NCBI GenBank assembly: GCA_028583405.1
Contig: JAPTMU010000118.1
Span: 399,501-463,500 of the forward strand
Direction: 5' to 3'
DNA: 64,000 nt
Source: Pogonophryne albipinna
Taxonomy: Eukaryota; Chordata; Actinopteri; Perciformes; Artedidraconidae
In this document: positions 41,130 through 52,045 of the stretch, one piece after another
Layout: every line of letters begins with the position of its first letter
How positions within the stretch are numbered: the stretch's first letter is position 1
Position numbers and translations under genes: made by a program
Notes under the pieces: generated by a model
Seen by the model: only the letters and a program-made list of their open reading frames with translations
Told to the model about the DNA's origin: nothing
Databases searched by the model: none

Positions 41130-43114
41130 CAGGCCCGGACTGGCCATCGGGAGGACCGGGAGGTTTCCCGATGGCCTGGCCTGCTAATGGCGCGTTTCCA
41201 CTGCAGGCCTCGCTCGGCCTCGCTCGGCCTCGCTCGGTTTGGTTAGGCCTTATTAGGCCCGGCTCACTTTAATGCTGCGCTTCCATTACAGTTTAGGAAC
41301 TGGGGTAGTTACTATAGTAACGCAGTGTAGGCGGAGCCGTGACGTCATCTTCAATGAGCGCCCCAAACAACAACACAGTCGTTAGCTCTTAGCACTCAGA
41401 GCTCACAGCTCTTCATATCTGTTCAGAAACTAGACAAAAGTTAAACAAGTACAAACCACAGACTGCCTGTGTCATGGCGAATACAGTCGCTGGTTTATTT
41501 ATGTCTGGATAGGCCGTTGTTGTGAGTGTGGACGGTCGGAGCATATATAACGTTAGCTTAGCCAAGCTCCATTTAGAAAGCACGCATTTTAAAAGGGTTT
41601 TTCGCCTGCCGTCTGTCTGCAGACTTGTCAAAGCATTAATTCATGGTTTTTACTAACCGGTATCAGTATGTTGTTACTTCGGCATCATTTTGAAACGTGT
41701 ATTACAATTAAATCACGGTCAAATATGTTCATCTCGTTGTAGTTGTAGCCCCCTTGCTAGCGATTCTCTCTCTAGTTTAGCATACTCAGCCCGACTCAGC
41801 CTGGTTGTTCCTGGCCCTAGAACCACGATTTAGTCGGGCCAGAAAAAAGGTGAAAAAGTAGCCCCGGGCCAAAACTAGGCCAAGTGGAAACGCAACCAAA
41901 AATGGGCCCCGCACGGCTCGGCACGCTTAAAGCGAGCTACCCGCTGCAGTGGAAACGCGCCATAAGTGGCTGCTGGCCTGAGGAATTTTTTTTTTTATGT
42001 ATGTATTGTGAACGCAATGCTGCGCAAATGTGGGTCTGACTCTGCCTCACAGAGGGTGACTGGCTGTCTACATGATGTGGCCTGCCGACATGACCACTTT
42101 CATACAGATCATACACTAATGTCCTCGATTGGTCTCTGTGTGTCATTGAAGCTCGGGAGGGTGTGTATGTGTGGAGCGAGCGAGAGAGAAAGCGCGCGCA
42201 CCGGTTACGTGTATTGTTGTTGTTAGCATCTGGTGCTAGCTAGCTGCGCTAACGGATATCATGAGCTGTCAACAAGGTGGAGGAGAGTCCTCTCCTGTCA
42301 GACTGAGAGACTGATAACAACAGCTCAGGTGAGGTAAAGGACTCTGAGTGTTTAGATAGTTAACTTCGTCTAAGTTCTCTGTGGGTCTCAAACGGTTTGG
42401 TCACCATTTATGTAAACACATATTTCCATTTGAAGGGGGAGTGATTAGTAAAATATGGATGAATAATAAAACTAGGTGAAAAAAGGTAAGATAAACTTTA
42501 AAAACGTGTTGAGAGCTAAAACTAGTCTTTGCTGCTGCCTCAAAGAGGAGCAGGGGGGAGAGGAGGGAGACAGCCAGGAGAGGCCGGTTCAGGAGCACAG
42601 ACAAGCTCACAACTATATATGAACCAAAAACAAATAAATAAACAAGTTTCAATATTTGTTCATATTGGATATGGTATGTTATTGGTTATGGCCATGTTCT
42701 TATGAATTTATGATTATTTAAATGTATACAGTTCTGTTTCATATGGGTGTAGTCTCTTTATTTCCCCCTCAAAGTGCACCAGATTGATGCATTTAAGTCC
42801 AACATTTAAAAAAAAAAAATCTTACCGGGGGAGCATGCCCCCGGGCCCCCGTAGAGGATTTGAGGTCCACCTCCACTTAAAATATGTTCACATGGATAGG
42901 TTCCTAAATAGATTTGCACATTTTTTTTAAATAGTAGACCCATCTCCATATGTTTATTCTGGGGTAGTAGATTTAAAGTTTAGGGCTATCACTATGGGCA
43001 GCAATGCTGTAAATATTGACAAATAAATCCAGAAAAATGGCACAAAAGAAAACTGGTAGTGGCCTGGCTGGGTGTATAATTCCCGGCCTGACTTATTGTC
43101 CCAGTCCGGCCCTG
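41130..43114. mobile_element. hAT element (2.0 kb) with nested Harbinger
   Basis: Exact 8-bp duplication CACCGGTG at 41122-41129 and 43115-43122. Ends are CAGGCCCGGACTGGCC and the inverse of CCAGTCCGGCCCTG. Non-coding apart from the nested 775-bp element at 41188-41962. A purine-rich stretch and TTTATTT segments follow at 42540-42640. Confidence 0.92.
41188..41962. mobile_element. PIF/Harbinger-like non-autonomous element (775 bp)
   Basis: Inverted ends TGGCGCGTTTCCACTGCAGG and its inverse (…CTGCAGTGGAAACGCGCCA), with TAA on both sides (41185-41187, 41963-41965). A three-base TWA duplication is the Harbinger mark. GGCCTCGCTC repeats three times just inside the left end. A CRE octamer is at 41340-41347. 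Confidence 0.85.
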
Positions 43115-43700
43115 CACCGGTGTGATCATTCTATAATACACAATTTAAGCCCGGGGGAGAAATGCTAACGCTACATTAGCATCTGCGATCTTTTCTACTT
43201 CACGCTATCTGCACAAATGGTTGACATTAAACATTAAAAAGACCAGGCAGTTCAGAGAGAATCAAAGGAAGGCAGGCAGCTTTGCATGACATTCTTCTGG
43301 ACGTGTTTCATTGTGGTGATAGTGAAGGTAGTCAATCGTTTTGTTGACAAGACAGTAGTGACGGAGATGTACCTCCACCATTAAACTGTCATATTCTGCA
43401 CATTTCTTATACTATCTACATACATCTTAAAAGGGTATAATACATATGTATAATATCAGTTAAAGTGCTTTAACATAGTTAACATTGCTGGAGGTATACA
43501 CACATATTGATAGATGTCTTGTAATGCACTGTTGAGGAACCTGCGACCCAAGTTTTTCATTCAATGCATAACTACACCGTAGTTGTGTACATGATATGTC
43601 AATAAACCTTAGAAAATCTTGAAATCTTGAAAGGGATGTGCAAAATAGTCATTATATACAGTCTTTAATTAACTATTAGTAGAGAATAACGATTAATGAA

Positions 43701-44552
43701 TAGGGATGTAACGATATATCGAATATCGCGATATCGCGGTAAATAAATGTCTCAATACCGTCGTGAGACTGACAAAATATACCGCGATTATTTTTATTAT
43801 TTTTATAATGACTTTTTTTTTTAAACCTTTATTCAACCAGATGGTCCCATTGAGATCATCAATCTCTTTTTCAAGGGAGACCTGTCCAACATGGCAGCAA
43901 GTAGGTTACAACATGAACATAAAACAACAGATAACACAAAAGGACATCGTATTTACAGGGCTACATTTACATACCTAGAGACATTGACAAGTACCAACAG
44001 TATATTTATATCTCGCCCTGTCAATAAGTCTCACCTTCTTGGCAAAAACGGTATTGTTTTTGAAGTGGTGGAGAGACAATGCACAGTTTTACCCACTGCT
44101 GTCACCCATGGCCAAAGCATATCTCTCTGTCCCAGCAACATCAGTACCAAGCAAGAGAGTTTTTTCCATAGCAGGGGATATTGTAAATGCCCAAACATCC
44201 CAGCTTCTACCTGGAAATGTGGACATGCTCATATTCCTAAAAGATAACCTTGATTGATGCTGAGTGAGTGAGTTCGTGAGTTAGAGTTGAGTTACTTGAA
44301 AAACTAAAGTGAAACTTGATTTATTCTATTGCAGGGTCTGATTATTATATTGTTGACACTTTAAAATACTACTATCCTACTAAAATGCTGTACAAATCAT
44401 ATTTATTATTTAATAAAAAAAAAAAATTCAAGTTAAAAAAAAAAAAATTCACATTTTTTCCTTTATTTTTCAATATCACGATAAATATCGTACCGTGGAC
44501 TTTTTATCGCGATATTATCGTACCGTGAGTTTTGGATATCGTTACATCCCTA
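43701..44552 (+). mobile_element. hAT element (852 bp)
   Basis: Inverted ends TAGGGATGTAACGATAT and ATATCGTTACATCCCTA. Flanking octamers TTAATGAA (43693-43700) and GTAATGAA (44553-44560) match at seven of eight bases. The left half contains an unrelated fish tail-like sequence (43808-43900, AACCAGATGGTCCCATTGAG). The right half encodes the transposase C-terminus. Confidence 0.85.
44039..44257 (+). pseudogene. hAT (ZBED-type) transposase C-terminal dimerisation domain
   Basis: The open frame reads WWRDNAQFYPLLSPMAKAYL, then SVPATSVPSKRVFSIAGDIV and LLPGNVDMLIFLKDNLD and stops. W-W...FP-x-L-x-x-x-A-x-x-x-L-x-x-P-A-T-S-x-P-S-x-R-x-F-S is the signature of the hAT C-terminal (Dimer_Tnp_hAT) domain of ZBED-like transposases. 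All 66 residues from WW to the stop are intact. The N-terminal BED finger and catalytic core are deleted, the usual structure of a short internally deleted copy. Confidence 0.85.
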
Positions 44553-44946
44553 GTAATGAATATACTTTATAGGGATCCTATTAATATCTAATAATAAAAA
44601 TAATGAAATTCAATAACATGCTTTAACCACTAGGTGTCCCTTTATATCAGCTGTGCACCGTTATGGTGTAAATACAGCCTATCTACCAATTGGATCTAAT
44701 ATAAAAGTCAGCCGAATTAGTGTTGATACTGCAAGGAGACGTATTGTGTGAAAAGAAATGTAAGATGTTCTTTAATTGCTGATATATTTATGATCCACGT
44801 CACGTTTTCAGTTTTGGCGGAAGTTCCTCATGTTTGTCTAGAAGTCTTCTCATCAGGGCTCTATAAATAGAGAACTATGGCAGATATGTAATATTGAATG
44901 CAGTCGAACCGTGTATTACAATGCCGTTATGTGATGACTTTCAAAG

Positions 44947-45630
44947 AGAAAAGCAAGCACACTCGGAATAAAGTATTATTTTATTTTTTTTAAATGTTTT
45001 CGGTCTGTTTCCGGTATTTGTTTATGACGATGTGATGTGAGATGTGAGACTGGTTTGGAGAATTGCACAGGGGAAAATAACGTATCTATGCCACAATTTT
45101 TGATGCGGATTTTGTTAAACTAATACGTTTGCGCTATGGACCAACACTATAAATTGATGGGGAAGGGGGTAGCAATAAAGATAACACCATTAAACAGTTA
45201 CACAACATAACAGAAATAATATCGATGGCAGCGTCCCTAGCAACCACCTTGGTAACAATGAAAACGTTGGATGGACACAATTTCCTGAAGTAATCTCCGT
45301 AATAACTAGCAAACTAAAGATCATGTACATCCACTGCACACCTAATCTGAAATAACAACTCATATTTCTCGCATCAAATGACATCAAAACGCATTTTAAT
45401 GGCCAAACTAACCTTAAAATAGGCATTTTCCACCGAGATTAAAACGAATGTCGGCCATGTTTTTTTTTCTGCAGGGAGAAATTTGAAGATCACGTGACAT
45501 AGACGCCAGCCATTGGAAATGAATGGTGGAAAAAAACATAGGGATCTTACAATTTCAGAGGCGTTTTTATAGAAATACTACGTCCCAAGTTGTGGACCAA
45601 TGTAGTTATTACACGTTTTTTTGTGAGACT
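44947..45630 (-). repeat. Dispersed repeat family with a TCTCAC start, copy 2
   Basis: Inverse of 22950-23510 over nearly its full length. Its TCTCAC start is at 45628 reading leftwards. It truncates the 5' side of the gypsy pol next to it and overlaps the right edge of repeat Z. Confidence 0.8.
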
Positions 45631-45637
45631 GGGTTGA

Positions 45638-47607
45638 CTAGAACCTGATCAAGCTGATACAACTACAGATGAAACATTCTATGTTGACGGTGTAACACTG
45701 CAAGTAAGTGTTAATGCAACTGATGCAACTGATGCACAGATAGAAAAAAATTATGAGGCTTTTGTCACTGTGCACATCAATGACAATGTAGTTGAGATGA
45801 AAGTAGACACTGGTGCGAAGTGCAATGTTCTGTCAAAAATGTTATTCAATGTGATAAAAGGAGATGAACAAATACAGATGTGTTTTAAATCCACTAATCT
45901 TGTTGCATATGGTGGAAGCAAAATCAAAATTGCAGGCGTAGTCAGACTGCAGTGCCACCTAGTGGGAAAAGTCCACACACTGCCATTCTACATTGTAGAA
46001 GAAGATGTACTGCCACTGCTTGGGCTACGAGCGTGCAGACGGATGGGACTAATTTCATTCAGTGAAGCAGTTAATCAATTAAGCCCCACTGACGATGATT
46101 TTTCAGTTGAGATCCAAACAGAATACAGCGATCTCTTCTCTGATGAGCTACCTGTGACGTACTCCATGACTTTCGACCCAGATGTAAAACCAGTCGTTCG
46201 TCCTGCACATCGCATACCTGTGGCTATGAAAGACAGAGTCAAAGCTGAACTCGACAAGATGCAGGAACTGGGCGTCATCATTCCTGTCTCAGAGCCCACT
46301 GATTGGGTGTCCTCTATGGTAGCCACTAGCAAAAAGGATAAACAAGAAATCAGGATATGCATTAATCCAAGAGACTTGAACACTGCTCTGAAAAGACCAC
46401 ACCATCCTATGCGTACTGTGGAAGAAGTCGCCACACACATGTCAAAAGCAACTATGTTTTCTGTATTAGATGCAAAGAGATCTTTTTGGCAGATTCCACT
46501 CGACCATAAGTCTTTCATTTTAACCACTTTCAGCTCCCCTTTTGGTCGTTACAGATTTCTAAGAATGCCATTTGGAATCAATTCTGCCAGCGAGGTGTTC
46601 CAGCGCTCCATGGAACAGATTTTCGCTGGATACCCCTGTGAAATGATCATTGATGATATCATTATTGCAGGTAAAGATGTTGCAGAGCACGACGCCAACC
46701 TGAGAAAAGTGCTTAACAGGGTCAGGGAGGTTAATTTAAGGCTTAACCCCATCAAGTGCAAGTTCAGGCTAAGCCAAGTCGGCTATCTCGGCCATGTTTT
46801 CACCAGTGAGGGACTCAAAGCAGATCCTTCCAAAACAAGTGCTATTAGTGAGATGCCAGTGCCAGCAGACGTCCCAGCCTTACAAAGATTTCTGGGGATG
46901 GTCAACTACCTTGGAAAGTTCATACCAAACTTCAGCCAGCTGTCAGCTCCACTACGGCAGCTCACACATAAAGACACAGAATGTACATGGCATGAACAGC
47001 AGCAGAAAGCTTTTGAAGATTTAAAGAAACGCATGTCTTGCCCACCGGTGTTGCTATACTATGATGTTGACAAGCCAGTGACACTTACTGTACCTGTGAC
47101 GCTTCACAGTACGGACTCGGTGCAGCGTGTTTGCAGGAAGGAAAACCTGTAGAGTATGCTTCGCGTACGCTAACTGAAACAGAAACCAGATATGCTCAAA
47201 TTGAAAAAGAGTTGTTGGCAGTGGTCTTTGCATGTTCAAAATTCAATGACTATACCTATAGTAAACCAGTCACTATTGAAACAGACCACCAGCCCCTCAT
47301 CACCATACTAAAAAAGCCCATATACACAGCACCTGCAAGACTACAAAGAATGATGTTACGACTACAAAAGTACGACATCACTCTTGTGTACAAATGCGGA
47401 AAGCAAATGTTCCTGGCACGTACAACACTCCCAGTCTCGGTGAAGCTGCTTGAGCCAGACATGCGTCATCCACAAGAGGTAAAAGCCCAGCTTCTAAACA
47501 AGAGGCTGTATCAAAAACAGTGCTATGATAAGTCAAGGCTTAACAACACTACTCTTCAATGTATTACCCATGCACAGACAGACCTAAAATTATGTTTCAA
47601 GTTTTAA
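45638..47607 (+). pseudogene. gypsy pol: protease, RT and RNase H
   Basis: A long open frame runs from ~45638. Residues near KVDTGAKCNVLS are the aspartic protease (DTG active site). RT motifs follow: EYSDLFSDELPV, VIIPVSEPTDWVSSMV, ICINPRDLNTALKR, FSVLDAKRSFWQIPLD, LRMPFGINSASEVF and MIIDDIIIAGKD (catalytic DD). A one-base shift near 47095 separates this from RNase H: DASQYGLGAACLQEGKPVEY, KELLAVVFACSKF and ETDHQPLI. From 47430 it jumps to LLEPDMRHPQEVKAQLLNKR, the segment that usually follows integrase, so integrase is deleted. RT and RNase H are typical of the fish K02A2.6-like gypsy group. Non-functional. Confidence 0.88.
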
Positions 47608-48313
47608 GAATGTTTAATCCTTCCTTTCCAGGTTTTTACAAAAGTCTTTGAATATTTGCTTAACTTTTCCTTTTCAGATTGTTAAACATTTTGAGAATTG
47701 TTTGATGTTTCCCTTCAGATTTTGAAATGACATAATGATTGATAGTTGAAGTAATGTAATTATGTTATCATGCCATAGTCTTTTGATTTAATATGTAATG
47801 AAGTAAACGTACATGTAATCCTACATTGAAGACACTGCAATTTTGCAGATTACAGATTGATCAAATCACAACTGTGAATTGTATACCTTAGCTGGATCTC
47901 TTATGATCCTGAGTTTAAAAATACTTTTGACTAGTGATTGCCTTTAAATTGCAAGCTGGTTTTGATTTTATAGTTTGATAAGTGAGATTAACTAATGGTT
48001 AAATGTTAAAACATATTATTTTAAAATAGATGTTTTTGCTATTATGCATCTGTGTGTTATGTGTGTTCATTATTGTGCTTTTGACAAAAGATGATCCAAA
48101 CACTGATGAGAGATGATTTTTCTATTATGATTGTCTGTATCAATCATTGTGATTGAATGTTTCGATCTTATTCTATTTTGTGATTGTTATTGATGTAATT
48201 GATGTTGTGTAAGACCACACTCAAATCTGAAGACGCCTATTGATTTAAGTATTGACCAAATTATTATTAGACTAATGTTTTAAGGTTATCATAAATGATA
48301 AAAAGAGTGAAAC
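47608..48313. other. Non-coding region between pol and the 3' LTR
   Basis: AT-rich, no env-like or other frame. A polypurine tract, GATAAAAAGAGTGAAAC, lies at about 48296-48313 immediately before the LTR, as expected for plus-strand priming. Confidence 0.6.
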
Positions 48314-48796
48314 TGTTAGAGAATATTTCTTTCCTTACTCCTAGGAGTCTAACCTTTTCTGTGTGTTGACGTTTATGACCAACCCTGAGTCTGTTATCTG
48401 TCTTAAGGAATGGGAGGCTTCAGCTATTGTTGATATTACCAGTTTTATGACCGGGCAACTATCAGTCACAGAGGGTTTGATGACTGTGAGAACGCTGGCT
48501 TCTAAGCACCACAGACAGGTGATTCAGTGTCTCCAGATGTTGGGGCTATCTCCAGTGCCCCAATATGTTGATTAACTCTCTGAAAACTAGTTAAAAAGGT
48601 CTATCGAGAGAGAGGCTATTCAGAATTGATGTTGCAACCCACCCGTACAGTCAGAACCTCTGGCTGCTGTGACTTGTGATGTGAAATTCTCCGGCCGATA
48701 CTTGTAATAAAACACCAGTGTTTGATATCAAAGCTCCAACTCTCCTCGTGTCTCTCTGAGTCCTGACTCTCCATTGCTGCAGAAGTTTCCCTTACA
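48314..48796 (+). mobile_element. 3' LTR of the gypsy element (483 bp)
   Basis: Starts TGTTAG and ends CTTACA, inverted apart from one base. An AATAAAA signal at about 48705-48711 is followed by the R/U5-like segment. There is no 5' LTR to pair with; assignment to the same element as pol is by position and the polypurine tract. Confidence 0.6.
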
Positions 48797-48818
48797 ACAA
48801 GAGCTTCCGAAATTAAAA

Positions 48819-50973
48819 ATGTCAGATGTTCATCGGATTTTCTGGACGACTAAAGCCTCAGCCAGCAAACTCGATAAAGGCTTCAAATGATATACTGTGT
48901 CATATATACACAACTATGAAGGTAAGAAGGTAACTGGAGTAACAGGTACTAGCTTATGCTCCAGGTTACGCTAACGTCAGCTGTCAAAAGATAGGTAATG
49001 CCAGAGCCCAATAGTATAACTACTATTATACTACTACTATAGTAGACTACTAGGGCTCTGGGTAACGCTATGTACTGTTTCTGGTGTTAATTCTTTAAAA
49101 CATTAGCCATTTTACAAAAAAATACTATCGTTTAATAGCCTTATAGCCTAGCCAACTAAAGGTTGTCTTGTTGTTAGCCACACTGCATAATGGTATCAGC
49201 TTTTGTAAACAATGTTGCCATAGATGTTTTGAGGTGAGTATAGATCTAACGCTGTTGCTCTGTTTTTCTTCATTCAGTGTCCAATAAAGACAGGCTGACA
49301 GGGCAGGTCAGCGTGAAAGCCTTGTGCTACAGGTCAATGAGGAAGAGTGAGACAGCACACAGTTTGAGTGTAGGCAGGCAGCACTGACACTGTGTTCCCC
49401 CCTGTTTATTGAGTTTCAGTTCAGTTAAGCATTAGTTTACCTTAAGGGAATCTCAACAGTGTCCTACTTCTCCCTGCTTTATCACAGCTGATTGGTCAGA
49501 TATTATTACATTGATTATGGATGTGTAAGTTTGGGGGTTCAAATATCTAGTCAAAACTGCTTTAATACAATTTTCAAGGCATCTTAGTTTCCAAAGAAGG
49601 TTCATTGTGATATTGTAGGGTAAGAGGGTAACACTAAGCATTCAGGAATACATGCTTCTTCTAGGATAATGGGTCAGTAAAAATAACCAATAATTCTACT
49701 CATAATAACCTCCTGGCTCATTTACCACAAGTGAGGTTACTAATCACTAGTATTTCTTCTCTCTTTTTTAGATAACGCTTCGTGATTCATCACCAGTGGT
49801 GCTCACGCACAACCAGTGCTCCTGTGTTGCAGGAACTGTTTTGTGCAATCACACAGTAGCATTGCTGTTCCAAACAGCACACTACACTGAACTGAACATG
49901 CCAGTTGTGCTGCCTGTGCATAGCTGTACTGAATCGGAACAGCAATGGCACAAGCCGCGAACAATGGTAATTTCAATGAGGTTCAAATACTTGTAATCTT
50001 TCACAGAGTTTTTGTTTTAAAGTGACTCAACTAACAGTATTTGTCTTTTCCTTAAGGGTGTGAAGCCAGGGCCCATCAACTCCATGGTCTTCACCAAGCC
50101 TGTACCAAATAGGATGGTGCAGACTGGAGTAACGTAATTTTAGCTGGACAATTGTGTTTCCTGTGTTTTTAAAATTCATAATGATATTCTGGTGCTGTAT
50201 TATGTATCCTTACCTTTATTGTCACATTAATGTGCTATATTGTCTTTGGCATTCTTTGTAGGAGTGGATTCTACAGAGGCATGGTGGGGCCATTACCAGA
50301 TCCCTGCCTGTTCAGAGTTGCGGAGGCATACTCAGCATTCAGCATTGAAGACAGACCGCTTGTGACCACAATGAACATGAGGCCTGACAAGCCCCTTGTG
50401 GAAAGTGCCTTCGGGATGGTGCAGGAGGGCATTGTTCTGTCCTATCAGATGCCTGCTTTGACGTCTCGGTACACCACACTTCACACTGACACACCACCAA
50501 CACCCCACTTGCCCATAGAGGGGTATGTGATCTTGCCATGTGATTTACCGCTGGTGTGCTCAGAAGAGGAGCAACTACATATGAACAGCTTATCTGTTGA
50601 TTTGGAAATGTCTCACAAAATTGAGGATGCTACCCGTGAGCAAAGCTCTAGCTCAGAGTGGCATCTGCTCTGCAAACCCAGGGTTACTGCCTCTAGGTTT
50701 AGAGAGATTTGTCACGTCAGAGGTGAGAGCTCTGCTAACTCTCTTGCTGAGTGAATACTCAAAGGTACAAGGCAGACTGCAGAAATGAGGAGAGGTGCAG
50801 AGATGGAGCCCACAGTAGCAGCTGAATACAGTAGACTGGCAAACGTGAACTACTCCCCTTGTGGCCTTGTCATTCACCCCTCTACGCCCTGGCTTGGTGC
50901 CTCCCCTGATGGAGTTGTTTTTGACCCAACAGAATATCCCCAATTTGGCCTTGTTGAATTCAAATGTCCCAAT
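48819..50973 (+). pseudogene. Five-exon SWIM/YqaJ nuclease gene, two stops
   Basis: Exons 48819-48921, 49278-49369, 49772-49966, 50057-50133 and 50262-50973 have GT-AG borders, and the codon phase agrees at all four joins. Exon 1 has MSDVHRIFWTTKASASKLDK then TGA at 48888-48890. Exon 3 has the SWIM finger: QCSCVAGTVLCNHTVALLF. Exon 5 has WHLLCKPRVTASRF, a TGA at 50752-50754 (likely a decayed CGA), then GAEMEPTVAAEYSRL, WLGASPDGVVF and GLVEFKCPN: the YqaJ nuclease with D (SPDG) and E-x-K (EFKC). About 395 codons; the C-terminus beyond FKCPN is lost. It is the same protein type as 38571-39951 but of another family. Its partner may be the facing transposase. Confidence 0.8.
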
Positions 50974-51427
50974 GTTAGTTAATTTTTTTTTTTACACATA
51001 CATGCCGAAGTACCTGTCATTAAAAAAGTAGTGGGCACTGTAGCCATTGTTAACTCTGTAAGCAGTTAGCTGCAAGACCCTGGCTCAGCCGTCATTGTTT
51101 TTAGGAGGCAATCCCTCAATCATATGTTCGGAATGACAACAAAATGTGATTTCAATATTGTATTTGATATTTTGTATATTTTGTTTTTGATTTATATTGT
51201 TTGTCACATTTCATATATGTAAATAAATATACAATTGTATTTAAAAAGACAATAAAGTGAAGTGATTTTTTGTAATTAATAGTAAATCATTGCATTTGTA
51301 AGAAAAATCATCAACGCATTGTAATTTGCAATTTACCATTTATTCAAACAAAACACTAGCGTGTGTTAGGCAACACGGGATTACCCAGCTTAATCACAGC
51401 TACCTGCACAGGTGTCATCATCTTGTC

Positions 51428-51617
51428 CTATTTCACCCATTTCTTGACCAGTGCTTTGTTCTGATAGTTTGACAGCATACATGCTACTGCAAACAGTTGG
51501 TTGATGTTGTAGGCATGGGACAGGAGGATAACACCATCAAAAAGTTTGTTCTCTTTTATCCTCCTAATGACATGCTCCACATGAACCCTCAGTCTGGCAA
51601 TGGAACATGATTTATGA
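51428..51617 (-). pseudogene. DDE transposase C-terminal fragment (DDE_4-like)
   Basis: The minus frame reads SCSIARLRVHVEHVIRRIKE, NKLFDGVILLSHAYNINQLF and ACMLSNYQNKALVKKW before TAG at 51428-51430. A-R-x-R-x-H-V-E-x-x-I-x-R-I-K is the hallmark around the last catalytic glutamate of DDE_4 transposases in PIF/Harbinger-ISL2EU. TAG upstream closes the frame, so about 60 residues remain. It lies 3' to 3' with the YqaJ gene. The first two catalytic aspartates are gone. Confidence 0.8.
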
Positions 51618-51639
51618 TTCTACATGTTCAGTTCAGAAG

Positions 51640-51790
51640 TATTTTAAAACCATAGTATTTGTACTTATACTTCAGTTAAGTTGAGTACTTATTCCAACAC
51701 TGCATGCATATAGTGAGCGGTCAAACGGCAGGTAAACAGGATTCTTTATCAGCTAACCCATCTCAAAAACTTGGATAGAATTTAGCCAAA
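51640..51790. repeat. hAT-like terminal remnant between transposase pieces
   Basis: AAAACCATAGTATTTGTACT...TTGAGTACTTATTCCAACACTG resembles the outer end of a fish hAT family whose tandem core may be the minisatellite at 18393-18595. No duplication was resolved. Confidence 0.4.
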
Positions 51791-51793
51791 ACA

Positions 51794-52033
51794 TTAACTG
51801 GTATAGAATCGGATGTTGTCGTCGGAGCCAGCAAACCGCTTTAAGCAAAACTGTTGCTGGACTCTTAACTCCTGCAGTTGCTTCTGCAGATCCTCCACTG
51901 TTTTGGAGTTGTCTTCTGTAGCTTGAGAGGACATGTCCAGTGAAGCTGGTTCAGGGGTTGAGCAGTAATCATGGTCACGGACATCGATGTGCTCTTCCTG
52001 CTCCTCCCGAGAGACTGGTTCAGTGGGCCGCTC
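51794..52033 (-). pseudogene. ISL2EU transposase linker region
   Basis: The minus frame reads REPTEPVSREEQEEHIDVRD, then DNSKTVEDLQKQLQELRVQQ, a short coiled coil, and FAGSDDNIRFYTS, with a stop at 51794-51796. The F-A-x-S-D-D-x-I-R-F-Y-T block sits between the THAP finger and the catalytic domain in fish THAP-DDE transposases. The THAP end has been lost to the repeat at 52046. The frame continues beyond 52033 only into the repeat. About 600 bp separating this from the C-terminal piece have been deleted. Confidence 0.7.
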
Positions 52034-52045
52034 CCTTCTCTCCCA

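Larger units (their letters stand above)
43115..45010 (+). repeat. Repeat Z, copy A, with nested hAT
   Basis: 43380-43480 and 44560-45000 correspond to 53372-53465, 54660-54860 and 58007-59240 (copy B) in the same orientation. Copy A carries a hAT at 43701-44552 where copy B is clean. A short retro-like insertion at about 43486-43635 (GGAGGTATACACACATATTG... ending in CTTGAAATCTTGAAA) has an independent inverted relative at 53275-53370. Confidence 0.8.
45631..48796 (+). mobile_element. Ty3/gypsy retrotransposon, 5'-truncated
   Basis: It contains protease, reverse transcriptase, RNase H and a 3' LTR (48314-48796), all in one direction. Gag, 5' LTR and the integrase are missing. No primer binding site is visible. 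Confidence 0.85.
48797..52045. mobile_element. ISL2EU-type element, second family: SWIM-YqaJ and THAP/DDE genes
   Basis: A plus-strand SWIM-YqaJ gene (48819-50973) converges on minus-strand transposase remnants (52033-51428). It is bounded on the left by the gypsy LTR and on the right by a TCTCAC-family repeat that has replaced the THAP end. No terminal repeats remain visible. The convergent layout repeats that of 37194-40510. Confidence 0.75.

Noticed and set aside
46636..46665. RT active site reads I-I-D-D rather than Y-x-D-D
   Set aside because: Fish gypsy elements of the K02A2.6-like group often have V or I there, so it is not an unusual loss.
45638..48796. Possible endogenous retrovirus
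   Set aside because: No env, and pol is of Ty3/gypsy type. The pol and LTR fit a retrotransposon.
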